DNA from: JAHEKD01 sp965204695
GTDB lineage: Bacteria > Pseudomonadota > Gammaproteobacteria > Arenicellales > JAHEKD01
DNA: 64,000 bases
Direction: 5' to 3'
NCBI GenBank assembly: GCA_965204695.1
Contig: OZ242007.1
Coordinates: 1,860,001-1,924,000 of the forward strand
Below the pieces are notes generated by a model. It saw nothing but the letters and a program-made list of their open reading frames with translations. It searched no databases and was not told the DNA's origin. Each line of letters opens with the position of its first letter. The stretch's first letter is position 1. Both the position numbers and the translations under genes were made by a program. This document shows positions 18,690-27,088 of the stretch, piece by piece.

Positions 18690-19940
18690 ATGAATAGCGC
18701 AGCCTACGCCGACCTTTCTTCACATGATACGTTTGCTCAGGGCACCCCGCATGAAACCTTCGCGCGAATACGTGCAGAAGATCCGGTGCACTGGACAGAA
18801 GAAACAGATGGCTCAGGCAAAGGCTTCTGGTCCATTACTCGACATGGCGATATCGTCAAAGCCAATATGAACTTCAAAACATTCAGTTCCTCCCGGGGCA
18901 TACGTATAGAGGAAATGGATGAGGAAGAGCTTGAGGCCAGAAAAACCTTAATGGAAATGGATCCACCCGAACACACCAACTTAAGACGCATGGTGGCACA
19001 TGCCTTTCAGAAGAAAGTAGTCGCCCAATACGAACAACAAGTTAGGGATATTGCCATTTCTGTTATTGATCAGGCAATTACCGAAACTGAATTTGATGCC
19101 GTCGAGCAAATTGCTCGCAAAGTTCCAATGCTGATGCTTGGACGTTTGCTGGGGGTGCCAGACTCAGATGCGGAGTGGTTAGTCACCAAGGGCGATGAAA
19201 TGATTGCCAACAGTGATCCTGACTATACCGACCATGTGGTTGATCAAGTGAACACCGACGAATTCAGGCTTTACCCTTTTCGTTCACCAGCCGGTAAAGA
19301 AATGTTTGATTACAGCGAAAAACTTGCAACGATAAAACGTCAAAAACCCGGCAATGATATATCCAGTATGTTACTGGGTGAAACAGCAGAAGGTGAATTA
19401 CTTAGCGATCACGAATTCAAGAATATGTTCACATTAGCCGCGGCCGCTGGCAATGATACGACCCGCTATTCCATTTCCAGCACTTTACATGCACTTGCGA
19501 ATCAACCGGAGTTAATTGACCAGCTTAATAATGCCGATGCAACCGGATGGGATACCGCCATTGAAGAATTCATGCGCTGGGGTTCAGCGACCATGCACTT
19601 CAGACGCACCGCCATGGAAGATTTTGAACTGGCCGATAAACAAATTAAAAAAGGCGACAAGGTCTTGCTCTGGTTTGTATCGGGAAATCGCGACGAATCG
19701 GTATTTGATCAGCCCTTCACCATCGATCTGACCCGCAAACCAAACCCGCACATGGCTTTTGGCCGCGGTGGGCCACATGCCTGTCTTGGACAATGGCTGG
19801 CACGCATGGAGCTTAAACTGGTTTTGGAAGAGCTGTTAAAACGAGTCAAAAGTTTTAATCAAACTGGTACTGAGCGATACCTACGCTCAAACTTTATCCG
19901 GGGTATTAAATACTTGCCAATATCCATACAATTGCATTAG
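18690..19940 (+). CDS. Cytochrome P450
   Basis: 416 aa, soluble, bacterial class. The heme-thiolate loop is FGRGGPHACLG with Cys365. The I-helix oxygen-activation motif is AGNDTT at 253-258 and the ExxR pair is Glu293/Arg296. The PERF-like region is unusual but present as HFRR. It resembles actinobacterial/proteobacterial CYPs acting on hydrophobic or aromatic substrates, needing a ferredoxin and reductase that are not adjacent. It starts the operon with a glutamine-synthetase-like gene (23 bp downstream) and an aldehyde dehydrogenase. An operator shared with the ring-cleavage genes lies upstream, suggesting oxidation of an aromatic or amine intermediate (inference). Confidence 0.93.
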   Translation: MNSAAYADLSSHDTFAQGTPHETFARIRAEDPVHWTEETDGSGKGFWSITRHGDIVKANMNFKTFSSSRGIRIEEMDEEELEARKTLMEMDPPEHTNLRRMVAHAFQKKVVAQYEQQVRDIAISVIDQAITETEFDAVEQIARKVPMLMLGRLLGVPDSDAEWLVTKGDEMIANSDPDYTDHVVDQVNTDEFRLYPFRSPAGKEMFDYSEKLATIKRQKPGNDISSMLLGETAEGELLSDHEFKNMFTLAAAAGNDTTRYSISSTLHALANQPELIDQLNNADATGWDTAIEEFMRWGSATMHFRRTAMEDFELADKQIKKGDKVLLWFVSGNRDESVFDQPFTIDLTRKPNPHMAFGRGGPHACLGQWLARMELKLVLEELLKRVKSFNQTGTERYLRSNFIRGIKYLPISIQLH

Positions 19941-19963
19941 GCACATTCACAGAGGAGAACAAA

Positions 19964-21250
19964 ATGTCGGAATATAAGCGCATTCGCGTATTATCCTGCG
20001 ATCACCTGAGCCTGGCACGGGGCAAATACATCCCTGTTGATCATGCTCAGGCGGGAACCATAAATCAATCACTGGGTATTTATGCTGTCGATTACAAACG
20101 TGAATTTATCGATGCTGCGAATTGCGGTGTAGACAGTGGATTTGAGGACATTTCAGCTGTGTTCAATATCGATGAAGTGCGACCAGGGTGGGAACCGGAT
20201 ACCGGTGTGGTGATTGCAGACATGGTGAATCATGGTGAACCTTTGCCATTGTGTGGACGAGGTGTACTTAAAAAGGCATTGGCAGACTGGAAAGCACACG
20301 GTTATGACGTGAATCTTGGTATCGAGTTGGAAGCCTATGTATTTCAACGTGATAGTGCAGGTAACTGGGTACCCTACGACACACCGGGAGCCTACGTGTA
20401 TGGCACCGGGCCCAGCAACGACCCAGAAGGGTTAATGGATGAAATTTGGCGTATAGCCGATGACCTAGACTTTCCCATAGAAGCCATAAATTCTGAGTTC
20501 GATTGGCCACAGTTCGAATTTACCCTTAAATATTCTGACGCCTTATCGGCACTGGATAATTTATTTTTATTCAAACTCTTATCCAAGGAAGTCTTGATCA
20601 AAAAAGGTTATTTATTCAGTTATATGCCAAAGCCCTTATCCGACCGGGGCGGCAGCGGTATGCATTTAAATATCAGTCTGACCAATGCAGATGGAAACAA
20701 TGTTTTAGATGATCCTTCCCAGAAAGATGGTTTAGCCGATATTGCCAAGCGTATGACAGCCGGCTTGGTTCAACACCATAAATCATTAGCCGCCATTCAA
20801 TGCCCAACCGTTAATTCATTCAAGCGCCTACGGCCAAGTAATATTTGTGGTTACGTGGGCAACTGGGGTTATGATCATCGCTGCGCGACCACACGCATAC
20901 CGCCTGAACGTGGCAAGGCGACACGAGTAGAACACCGCTTGGCAGACTGCGCGGCCAATCCTTACGTAGCGGCGGCGGCGGCACTTCAAGCGTGCCGGCT
21001 TGGTTATGAACAAAACTACGATGTCCCAGACCCCGAACCAAGTGAAAACTTTACTGGGTCGAGCTCAACTAATGTTGTTGCCGATACCCTGGGCAGTGCG
21101 TTGAATGATTTACGAGCGGACACCGCACTAACCAAAGCAATCGGCTCCGGTTTAGTCGAACATTTTCTTGCCCTTAAAACCAAGGAGTGGAACGATTATC
21201 TTGATCACACCACCGATTGGGAAATGGATACTTATTTGCAATTTATTTGA
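19964..21250 (+). CDS. Glutamine synthetase-family ligase (probable gamma-glutamyl amide synthetase)
   Basis: 428 aa with the glutamine synthetase catalytic barrel: GIELEAYVF (Glu ligands), GSGMHLNISL, VNSFKRLRP and TRVEHRLAD motifs. The N-terminal beta-grasp part is short. It is shorter than type I GlnA and lacks an adenylylation tyrosine loop I can recognise. In catabolic clusters such paralogues (PuuA, IpuC, aniline TdnQ/AtdA1) attach glutamate to an amine before oxidation. Placement between a P450 and an aldehyde dehydrogenase, in a region with two amino-acid decarboxylases, suggests an aromatic amine substrate such as tyramine or dopamine (inference). A ribosome-binding site GAGGAG precedes the ATG. 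Confidence 0.85.
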   Translation: MSEYKRIRVLSCDHLSLARGKYIPVDHAQAGTINQSLGIYAVDYKREFIDAANCGVDSGFEDISAVFNIDEVRPGWEPDTGVVIADMVNHGEPLPLCGRGVLKKALADWKAHGYDVNLGIELEAYVFQRDSAGNWVPYDTPGAYVYGTGPSNDPEGLMDEIWRIADDLDFPIEAINSEFDWPQFEFTLKYSDALSALDNLFLFKLLSKEVLIKKGYLFSYMPKPLSDRGGSGMHLNISLTNADGNNVLDDPSQKDGLADIAKRMTAGLVQHHKSLAAIQCPTVNSFKRLRPSNICGYVGNWGYDHRCATTRIPPERGKATRVEHRLADCAANPYVAAAAALQACRLGYEQNYDVPDPEPSENFTGSSSTNVVADTLGSALNDLRADTALTKAIGSGLVEHFLALKTKEWNDYLDHTTDWEMDTYLQFI

Positions 21251-21269
21251 TGTTTTTGAGATTGACAGC

Positions 21270-22739
21270 ATGAACGAATCAACGACTCGCATTGAAATTG
21301 AAGGTATTTCGATATCACCAGATCATTTTATCGGCGGTAAGCGGATTGCTTCGGCTGAAACCTTTGAGGTGCGCTCACCATTAGACTGGAATTTAAAACT
21401 GGCCGATGCATCCAGAGGTGATGCCGAGATAGCGGATATGGCTATTACGGCAGCCTGTGAAGGCTTTAAAGTCTGGTCAGCCATGCCGGTTGCTGAGCGC
21501 TATCAGATCATGCACAACCTGGCCGATAAGATTGAGGAGAACATCGAAAGCATTGCTACTATTGAATGTTTAGACATGGCGATGCTGCTGGAAAGCCTGA
21601 AATTAAGAGTTATTCCGCGTGCTGCCAAGAACTTTCGTGCCTATGCTGACTTAGCTAATGAGTATGAAGAACGAGTTTGGAATTCGAATGGCACACACAA
21701 TACAGTGATCCGGGCGCCAGCCGGCCCAGCGGTAATCATCACCCCTTGGAATGCCCCGTTCATGCTTTCAACTTGGAAGTGTGCGCCTGCGTTAGCCGCT
21801 GGCAACTCGGTGATTCTCAAACCAGCCGAGTGGTCTCCTTTATCACTCAGTATGTTAGCTGATTGGATCAACGAAGCTGGCTTTCCACCCGGTACTTTCA
21901 ATATTGTTCAAGGATTAGGTAGCGAAATTGGCCCACCACTGACCAGCGACCCTCGAGTCAAGCGCCTATCTTTTACTGGTTCTCCCGCTACGGCTAAATT
22001 AATCGGCCGAGCAGCTGCAGAAAATATTGTTCCATTTACTGCCGAATTAGGCGGTAAAGGTGCATTAATGGTTTTTGCTGATGCGGACATTGATGCAGCC
22101 GCACAAAAAGCCTCGAACCAGTTTCATGATTCCGGCCAGGTCTGTCTGGCGGGAACACGCCTGTTAGTGGAAGAATCAATTCGAGATGAATTCCTGGAGA
22201 AATTCACACATTACACCGAAAAACAAGTGCAAGGCGATAGCCGCGATCCAACCACAACCCTGTCCCCGGCTATTCATCCTATCCATCTTGAGCGTGTTGA
22301 GGGATTTGTTGAAAGAGCTAGAGAAAATGATGACAAAATCATATTTGGTGGTGAACGCTGGAAGGACGATGGATTATGGTATCAGCCTACATTAATTGAA
22401 CCCAAATCCAATGACTCTGAAGTGGTGCAAAACGAAATCTTCGGGCCTGTGCTGACTATGCAAACATTTGCCGATGAAGCCGATGCGATTAAGATGGCGA
22501 ACAGTACCAGTTATGGTCTATCCGGCATTATTTATACCAGCGATCAAGCACGTGCTGAGCGTGTTGGACGTTCTGTCCGTGCCGGGACGGTCTGGGTTAA
22601 TTCATTTCTAATTCGCGATCTGACTGCTCCCTTTGGCGGAATAGGAATAAGCGGAATCGGCCGTGAAGGCGGACACTACGCACTTGAATTTCATGCCGAT
22701 TTAAAAACACTGCAGATTTTAGATGACTCGGTCAGTTAA
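21270..22739 (+). CDS. hpaE: Aldehyde dehydrogenase, HpaE-like
   Basis: 489 aa from ATG 21270. The same frame is open further upstream, but that would overlap the ligase gene. Catalytic Glu259 (FTAELGGKGAL) and nucleophile Cys292 (DSGQVCLAGTR) are present, with NAD-binding PWNAPF and the IGREGGHYALEF C-terminus. The closest match I recognise is 5-carboxymethyl-2-hydroxymuconate semialdehyde dehydrogenase, which oxidises the ring-cleavage product of homoprotocatechuate. The rest of that pathway is encoded at 27-33 kb under the same type of operator. It could instead oxidise an aromatic aldehyde formed from the amine. Confidence 0.85.
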   Translation: MNESTTRIEIEGISISPDHFIGGKRIASAETFEVRSPLDWNLKLADASRGDAEIADMAITAACEGFKVWSAMPVAERYQIMHNLADKIEENIESIATIECLDMAMLLESLKLRVIPRAAKNFRAYADLANEYEERVWNSNGTHNTVIRAPAGPAVIITPWNAPFMLSTWKCAPALAAGNSVILKPAEWSPLSLSMLADWINEAGFPPGTFNIVQGLGSEIGPPLTSDPRVKRLSFTGSPATAKLIGRAAAENIVPFTAELGGKGALMVFADADIDAAAQKASNQFHDSGQVCLAGTRLLVEESIRDEFLEKFTHYTEKQVQGDSRDPTTTLSPAIHPIHLERVEGFVERARENDDKIIFGGERWKDDGLWYQPTLIEPKSNDSEVVQNEIFGPVLTMQTFADEADAIKMANSTSYGLSGIIYTSDQARAERVGRSVRAGTVWVNSFLIRDLTAPFGGIGISGIGREGGHYALEFHADLKTLQILDDSVS

Positions 22740-22803
22740 TTCAGCACCCCTATTTTTATTCATTTATTTAAATGTTGAGTTGAATAATAATATTTAGCCC
22801 GCA

Positions 22804-22826
22804 TAAATAAGAATCATTCTTATTTA
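22804..22826. promoter_or_regulatory. Fur box
   Basis: Perfect inverted repeat with 11-bp arms (TAAATAAGAAT / ATTCTTATTTA) around a central C, containing the 7-1-7 core TAAGAATCATTCTTA. It sits directly before the ribosome-binding site of the siderophore-interacting protein gene, so iron-dependent repression by Fur is expected. Confidence 0.75.
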
Positions 22827-22836
22827 GGAGATTCCA

Positions 22837-23613
22837 ATGTCCAGAGGTGGTCAACGAAAACTTATTGTCGATAACAGTGAACAACTGACACCCAATATGC
22901 AGCGAATTGTTTTCACTGGCGAGGAACTTAAGGGTTTTCCTGAAGATCAGGAAAGTGGTTACATCAAATTATTGTTCCCAAAGGCACTTAGTGGCATTTT
23001 AGGCCGTAACACCATGCGTACTTACACAATCCGTCACTATGATGCAGTAACAAATAAATTGACTGTCGATTTTGCCTTGCACAATCACAGCGATGGACCT
23101 GCCTCAAGCTGGGCTAAAACGACTAAGCCAGGTGATAACCTAAGCATAGCCGGACCTGGTCCGGTAAAACTGGTAAACCATAATGCGGACTGGTTTTTTC
23201 TGGTGGGTGATATGACTGCCTTACCCGCGTTAGCCTGTAACCTAGAGCAACTCCCTGAAAATTCTATCGGCTATGCAGTAATTGAAATCACCAGCGAGCA
23301 GGATAAGCAATCGATCAAAATACCAGATGGAATCGAAATACATTGGGTGATTAATCCTAAGCCTCACATACATCAACCACTGTTAGTGGATAAAGTTAAA
23401 TCGCTACCCTGGAAAGATGGTATGCCATCGATTTGGTCAGCGTGTGAGTTTCATAGTATGCGAAAACTGCGTGAATACTTTAGGTTTGAGCGCCAGGTTG
23501 CTAAAGAGAATATTTACATCAGCAGCTATTGGAAAATAGATCGAACTGAAGAACAACATAAAAAAGACAAACAGCAAGATCAGTTGCAAGCAGATGCTGC
23601 GGCAAGCCGCTAA
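22837..23613 (+). CDS. Siderophore-interacting FAD protein (ferric-siderophore reductase, ViuB-like)
   Basis: 258 aa of the SIP/ViuB family of ferric-siderophore reductases. The FAD-binding motif RTYTIRHYD is near residue 60, DFALHNHSDGPASSWA near 88 and the C-terminal SACEFHSMRKLREYFR helix is typical. The last 20 residues form a charged tail. A Fur box overlaps the region just upstream, so it is iron regulated and probably not part of the P450 operon, although it is only 97 bp downstream. No siderophore receptor or transporter is nearby. A side role in electron supply to the P450 is possible but unsupported. Confidence 0.88.
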   Translation: MSRGGQRKLIVDNSEQLTPNMQRIVFTGEELKGFPEDQESGYIKLLFPKALSGILGRNTMRTYTIRHYDAVTNKLTVDFALHNHSDGPASSWAKTTKPGDNLSIAGPGPVKLVNHNADWFFLVGDMTALPALACNLEQLPENSIGYAVIEITSEQDKQSIKIPDGIEIHWVINPKPHIHQPLLVDKVKSLPWKDGMPSIWSACEFHSMRKLREYFRFERQVAKENIYISSYWKIDRTEEQHKKDKQQDQLQADAAASR

Positions 23614-23657
23614 ATTTATGTTTTAAAGCCCAGGTCAGTTACCAGGGATTTTATCTG

Positions 23658-23677
23658 GCATAGATATAAATCTATGC
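23658..23677. promoter_or_regulatory. Palindrome upstream of aromatic aminotransferase
   Basis: GCATAGATATAAATCTATGC is a perfect 8-4-8 inverted repeat ending 49 bp before the aminotransferase start. It is a likely operator, and differs from the regulon motif, so a second regulator may act here. Confidence 0.5.
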
Positions 23678-23726
23678 TAGATTAGTCGCCCCTTGTAGTC
23701 ACACTTAGATTTATACCGGTTGTAGC

Positions 23727-24923
23727 ATGTTCGAAGAAATTCAAATTAGAGGCGTTGATAACTTATTAGCGCTAATGGAGAAATTCCGTAACGACCCAAG
23801 AGAGCAAAAAGTGGATCTTGTGGTTGGTGTTTATAAAGACGATAACGGTGATGTTCCCGTCATGCGAGCGGTGAAACAGTCCGAAAACCATTTGTTTGAA
23901 TCTGAAACAACTAAAAACTACGTCGGCATCCCGGGGGATGCTGATTTTCGTTCTCTAGTTCCCTCAATTTTGCTTGGTTCACAAAGTGTGTTGATAGAAC
24001 AAGGCCGCGTTGATTGTGTACAGACCCCCGGCGGCACTGGCGCATTAAAAGTAGCCTGTGACCTGCTAAATTATTTGAAACCCGGAATTAAAATCTGGAC
24101 GAGCACCCCAACCTGGGCTAACCACATTCCAGTCGCCACTGATGCTCGCTTGACCGTAGATCAATATCCCTATTTTCGTGCTTCTGATCGTAGCCTGGAT
24201 TTTGAAGGCATGATGACTCATCTAGATAATCACGCTAAAGCTGGTGAAGTAATTTTATTACATGCTTGTTGCCACAATCCGACTGGTGTTGATTTATCGC
24301 TGGAGCAATGGAAAGAGTTAACTGATTTCGTCTCGGAACGGCAACTGTTCCCACTGATTGACTGCGCTTATCAGGGTCTTGGAGACGGTATGGAAGCGGA
24401 CGTGGCCGGCCTGAGATACATGGCTGAGAATGTCCCGGAATTGCTCATTGCTAATTCTTTTTCCAAAAACTTTGGTATTTACCGTGAACGTACTGGTGCG
24501 TTAAGTTTTATTGGTGCATCAGCAGAACAAACGACTAACACCTTCAACGCAATCAAGACAGTAATTCGATCTAACTATTCCATGCCACCCAGCCACGGTG
24601 CCCGGATTGTTGCGACCATTTTGAATGACCCAAATATGACGACCGAATGGAAAGCAGAACTTGATGAAATGCGGGATCGAATCGCCAATATGCGTTCAGA
24701 ACTTAAATCTCAGCTTGAAAAACGCGGCGTTAACGAAGATTTATCGTTTTTGACCAACCAAAAAGGCATGTTTTCCTATACCGGTTTCACACCTGATATG
24801 GTTGCCACCATTAAAGACAACTACGGCATCTATATGGCAGGTGACGGCCGTATTAATGTCGCAGGAATTACTAGCAATAATATTGAATACATTTCAGACG
24901 CTTTTGCTTCAATACTAGATTAA
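23727..24923 (+). CDS. Aromatic/aspartate aminotransferase (TyrB/AspC family)
   Basis: 398 aa fold-type I PLP enzyme. The PLP lysine is Lys247 in SFSKNFGIYRERTG, with CCHNPTGVD and DCAYQGLGDG motifs typical of the AspC/TyrB subfamily. Such enzymes transaminate tyrosine, phenylalanine or DOPA with 2-oxoglutarate. It is followed 21 bp later by a DOPA-dioxygenase-family gene, so it may process tyrosine or DOPA (inference). The upstream palindrome GCATAGATATAAATCTATGC suggests its own control. Confidence 0.9.
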   Translation: MFEEIQIRGVDNLLALMEKFRNDPREQKVDLVVGVYKDDNGDVPVMRAVKQSENHLFESETTKNYVGIPGDADFRSLVPSILLGSQSVLIEQGRVDCVQTPGGTGALKVACDLLNYLKPGIKIWTSTPTWANHIPVATDARLTVDQYPYFRASDRSLDFEGMMTHLDNHAKAGEVILLHACCHNPTGVDLSLEQWKELTDFVSERQLFPLIDCAYQGLGDGMEADVAGLRYMAENVPELLIANSFSKNFGIYRERTGALSFIGASAEQTTNTFNAIKTVIRSNYSMPPSHGARIVATILNDPNMTTEWKAELDEMRDRIANMRSELKSQLEKRGVNEDLSFLTNQKGMFSYTGFTPDMVATIKDNYGIYMAGDGRINVAGITSNNIEYISDAFASILD

Positions 24924-24944
24924 TCCATAGTTAAGGACCAGCTT

Positions 24945-25274
24945 ATGGATAAAATACATGGCTACCATGCCCATATTTATTTCAATCAGGAAACAATGGA
25001 GCAAGCAAAAACTCTCTGTGAAACAGCAAGAGATCAATTTTCAATCGAGATGGGCAGGATGCATGCTAAAAATGTTGGGCCACATCTGGCATGGAGTTGT
25101 CAGTTAGCTTTCCCAGCAAATAAGTTTGCTCAGGTGTTTCCCTGGCTGGTGTTAAATCGAAATGGTCTAACCGTATTTACTCACCCGGAAACAGGGGATC
25201 ATCTACTTGATCATACAGAACATGCAATATGGATGGGCGAGATATTGCCTTTGAATCTGGATACATTGAGGTAA
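24945..25274 (+). CDS. DOPA 4,5-dioxygenase family protein
   Basis: 109 aa, the full length of this small family (fungal DodA and cyanobacterial/proteobacterial relatives). The N-terminal HGYHAHIYF has His8 and His10, GPHLAWSCQLAF has His47 and VFTHPETGDHLLDHTEH has His80, His86, His90 and His93. Together they supply plausible metal ligands. Members cleave the ring of L-DOPA or related catechols extradiolically. It is co-directional with and 21 bp from the aromatic aminotransferase. It may open DOPA or dopamine rings in parallel with the larger extradiol dioxygenase at 30.3 kb. Confidence 0.82.
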   Translation: MDKIHGYHAHIYFNQETMEQAKTLCETARDQFSIEMGRMHAKNVGPHLAWSCQLAFPANKFAQVFPWLVLNRNGLTVFTHPETGDHLLDHTEHAIWMGEILPLNLDTLR

Positions 25275-25304
25275 GTATTTTTCTATCTTTCAAATATAAA
25301 AAGT

Positions 25305-26720
25305 TTATATTGCGACCTGCTGTTGCATTAGCTGCCATAAGGCTTCGATATCACTACGCTGCGTAGACTCAACACCGATGGATACTCGTACCATCCAGGT
25401 ATCTCCCAACTTAGAAGGTGATAGAAAAGCCCGCCCGGATTTATTAATGCGATTAACCCAGGCCAGTGTGTGTTCATTGCATTGCTCTAGCGTCATACCT
25501 TCAGGAATATGGCGCACGCAAACTGTTTGTAGATTGACCGGAGCAAGGACTTCCCATCCTGGTGTGGACTCAACCAATTCTGCAAACCATTTGGCATTAT
25601 CTAAATCTCTGCGCAACCGGGCTTGAATCGTTTCAATTCCATCCAGTTCGAGATGGAACCAGATTTTTAAAGCACGGAAGCGACGTCCCAACGGTATACC
25701 CCAATCACGGTATTGGACTACTTGCCCGTCGGCAATGGATTGCAAATAACTGGGATTAGTAGACATGGCACGAATCAAGTCTTGTGGCTCTGTCAAAAAT
25801 AACAACGAACAGTCCAGAATCGTACCCATCCATTTATGTGGGTTCCAGCTGATAGAATGAGCTTTTTCGACACCTTCCCACATCCAACGGCACTCGGGCA
25901 ATAACATAGCTGAACCGGCCATGGCAGCATCGACATGGACCCAAATATTGTATTTTGCTGCAATTTCAACAATGTCTTTAACCGGATCAATCGCCGTAAT
26001 TCCAGTCGAACCCACAGATGCAACTATAATCGCCGGTGTTTTGCCTTGATCAATATCTTCTTCAATGGCTTGCTCTAGAGCCTGCATATTCATGGCTCGA
26101 GTGAAATCATCCATGGCGACCATTCGCAGGTTATCCTGCCCGTAGCCTGCCAGTAACGCCGCTTTTTGTACTGATGAATGAGCTTCTTCAGTTGAATAAA
26201 CTACCATAGGTGAATCTTCACCCTGCAAACCGCCGCGGTTTTGACTGTAATTACTGTATTTTTCTCGGGCCGCTAACATCACTGTAGTACAAGTCGTTGA
26301 AGCTGTATCCGTTATTGTGCCTTGCCAGTTTTCGCTTAATCCGACCAATTGTCGCAACCAGTCGCACATGACTTGCTCGACTTCAGTCAATGCCGGGCAG
26401 CTCTCCCAGGAAATTCCCAAAGTTCCCATGCCTGAACTGGCAATATCACCCAATACCGATGACAACGATGCATTGGAGGGAAACCAGCCGTAATGCATAG
26501 GGTGTTGAACTTGCATTACACCTGGCACAATCTTATGGTTGAGCTGGCCCAGCAATTGTGAAAACTCGACTGTGCTCTCAGGTGGATTAGCAGGAAATCC
26601 TGCGCGAACCTCTCCTGGCTCAACCGCAGCTCGAACCGGTTTTTCAGGAATGTTCTGTCGATAGTCGGCAATCCAATCAATCAGTTGATGGCCGGCAACT
26701 CTGAACTCTTCTGGAGTCAT
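25305..26720 (-). CDS. Aromatic-L-amino-acid decarboxylase (group II PLP), 1
   Basis: 471 aa. The N-terminal EEFRVAGHQLIDWIADY is the AADC signature. PLP residues are His181 (EEAHSS), Asp264 (HVDAAMAGS) and Lys296 (NPHKW). Tyr325 in NPSYLQS aligns with the catalytic-loop tyrosine whose loss converts relatives into aldehyde synthases, so decarboxylation is expected. The sequence is close to tyrosine/DOPA/tryptophan decarboxylases. It is convergent with the DOPA-dioxygenase gene (30 bp apart). It probably makes tyramine or dopamine that the linked ligase and oxidases then degrade (inference). Confidence 0.9.
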   Translation of the reverse strand: MTPEEFRVAGHQLIDWIADYRQNIPEKPVRAAVEPGEVRAGFPANPPESTVEFSQLLGQLNHKIVPGVMQVQHPMHYGWFPSNASLSSVLGDIASSGMGTLGISWESCPALTEVEQVMCDWLRQLVGLSENWQGTITDTASTTCTTVMLAAREKYSNYSQNRGGLQGEDSPMVVYSTEEAHSSVQKAALLAGYGQDNLRMVAMDDFTRAMNMQALEQAIEEDIDQGKTPAIIVASVGSTGITAIDPVKDIVEIAAKYNIWVHVDAAMAGSAMLLPECRWMWEGVEKAHSISWNPHKWMGTILDCSLLFLTEPQDLIRAMSTNPSYLQSIADGQVVQYRDWGIPLGRRFRALKIWFHLELDGIETIQARLRRDLDNAKWFAELVESTPGWEVLAPVNLQTVCVRHIPEGMTLEQCNEHTLAWVNRINKSGRAFLSPSKLGDTWMVRVSIGVESTQRSDIEALWQLMQQQVAI

Positions 26721-26779
26721 GTGATGATCCTTAATAAAATCTTATTTGTGTAGTACAAGTATTGTCACTAATTATCTAG

Positions 26780-27029
26780 GTCATTGCGAGTACCCAATGG
26801 GCATAAACTCCGCGAAGCAATCCACGGACATTTCTAATTCCTCACTCTTTCAGCTTGCACTATCATTTTCAAGATGAATACTGAAATGAGCGATCAACTT
26901 GTCACTCACCTAACAGGTCAAGCCTAACGTGCTTTCTGAAAAAGAAATCCATCCTCTGAAATTACCGAGACGTTAGAAAAGCCGTTAGATTGCCACAGTC
27001 GTTCGATCAACTCACTCCTTCGCAATGAC
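26780..27029. repeat. GTCATTGCGAG-type repeat pair, split by the dispersed element
   Basis: The left half GTCATTGCGAGTACCC...GAAGCAATCC ends at 26823; the right half GATTGCCACAGTCG...CGCAATGAC starts at 26988. The two halves are inverted relative to one another, as at 54105-54200, where only about 9 bp separate them. Here 165 bp of other sequence lies between. Confidence 0.8.
26820..26988 (+). repeat. Dispersed ~170-bp element, copy 2
   Basis: It begins ATCCACGGACATTTCTAATT and ends GACGTTAGAAAAGCCGTTAG. It aligns over its whole length with the reverse strand of 15181-15349. Bracketed by outward-facing GTCATT/AATGAC palindromic units, as is copy 1. Non-coding by appearance. Confidence 0.85.
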
Positions 27030-27088
27030 ATTGGAAGGGAACGCATTAAAAACTGAACAAAGCGTACTAATTAGTGCATTTAATAGCG

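Larger units (their letters stand above)
26721..27088. other. Intergenic gap filled with repeats
   Basis: This 368-bp gap between the decarboxylase start and the FAH-family stop has no plausible gene. It holds two GTCATTGCGAG-type repeat halves (26780-26823 and 26988-27029), with copy 2 of the dispersed element (26820-26988) exactly between them. About 60 bp nearest the decarboxylase would contain its promoter. Confidence 0.85.

Noticed and set aside
22837..23613. Siderophore-interacting protein as the dedicated reductase of the P450
   Set aside because: It has its own Fur box and lacks an iron-sulfur or ferredoxin-binding domain; proximity alone is not enough.
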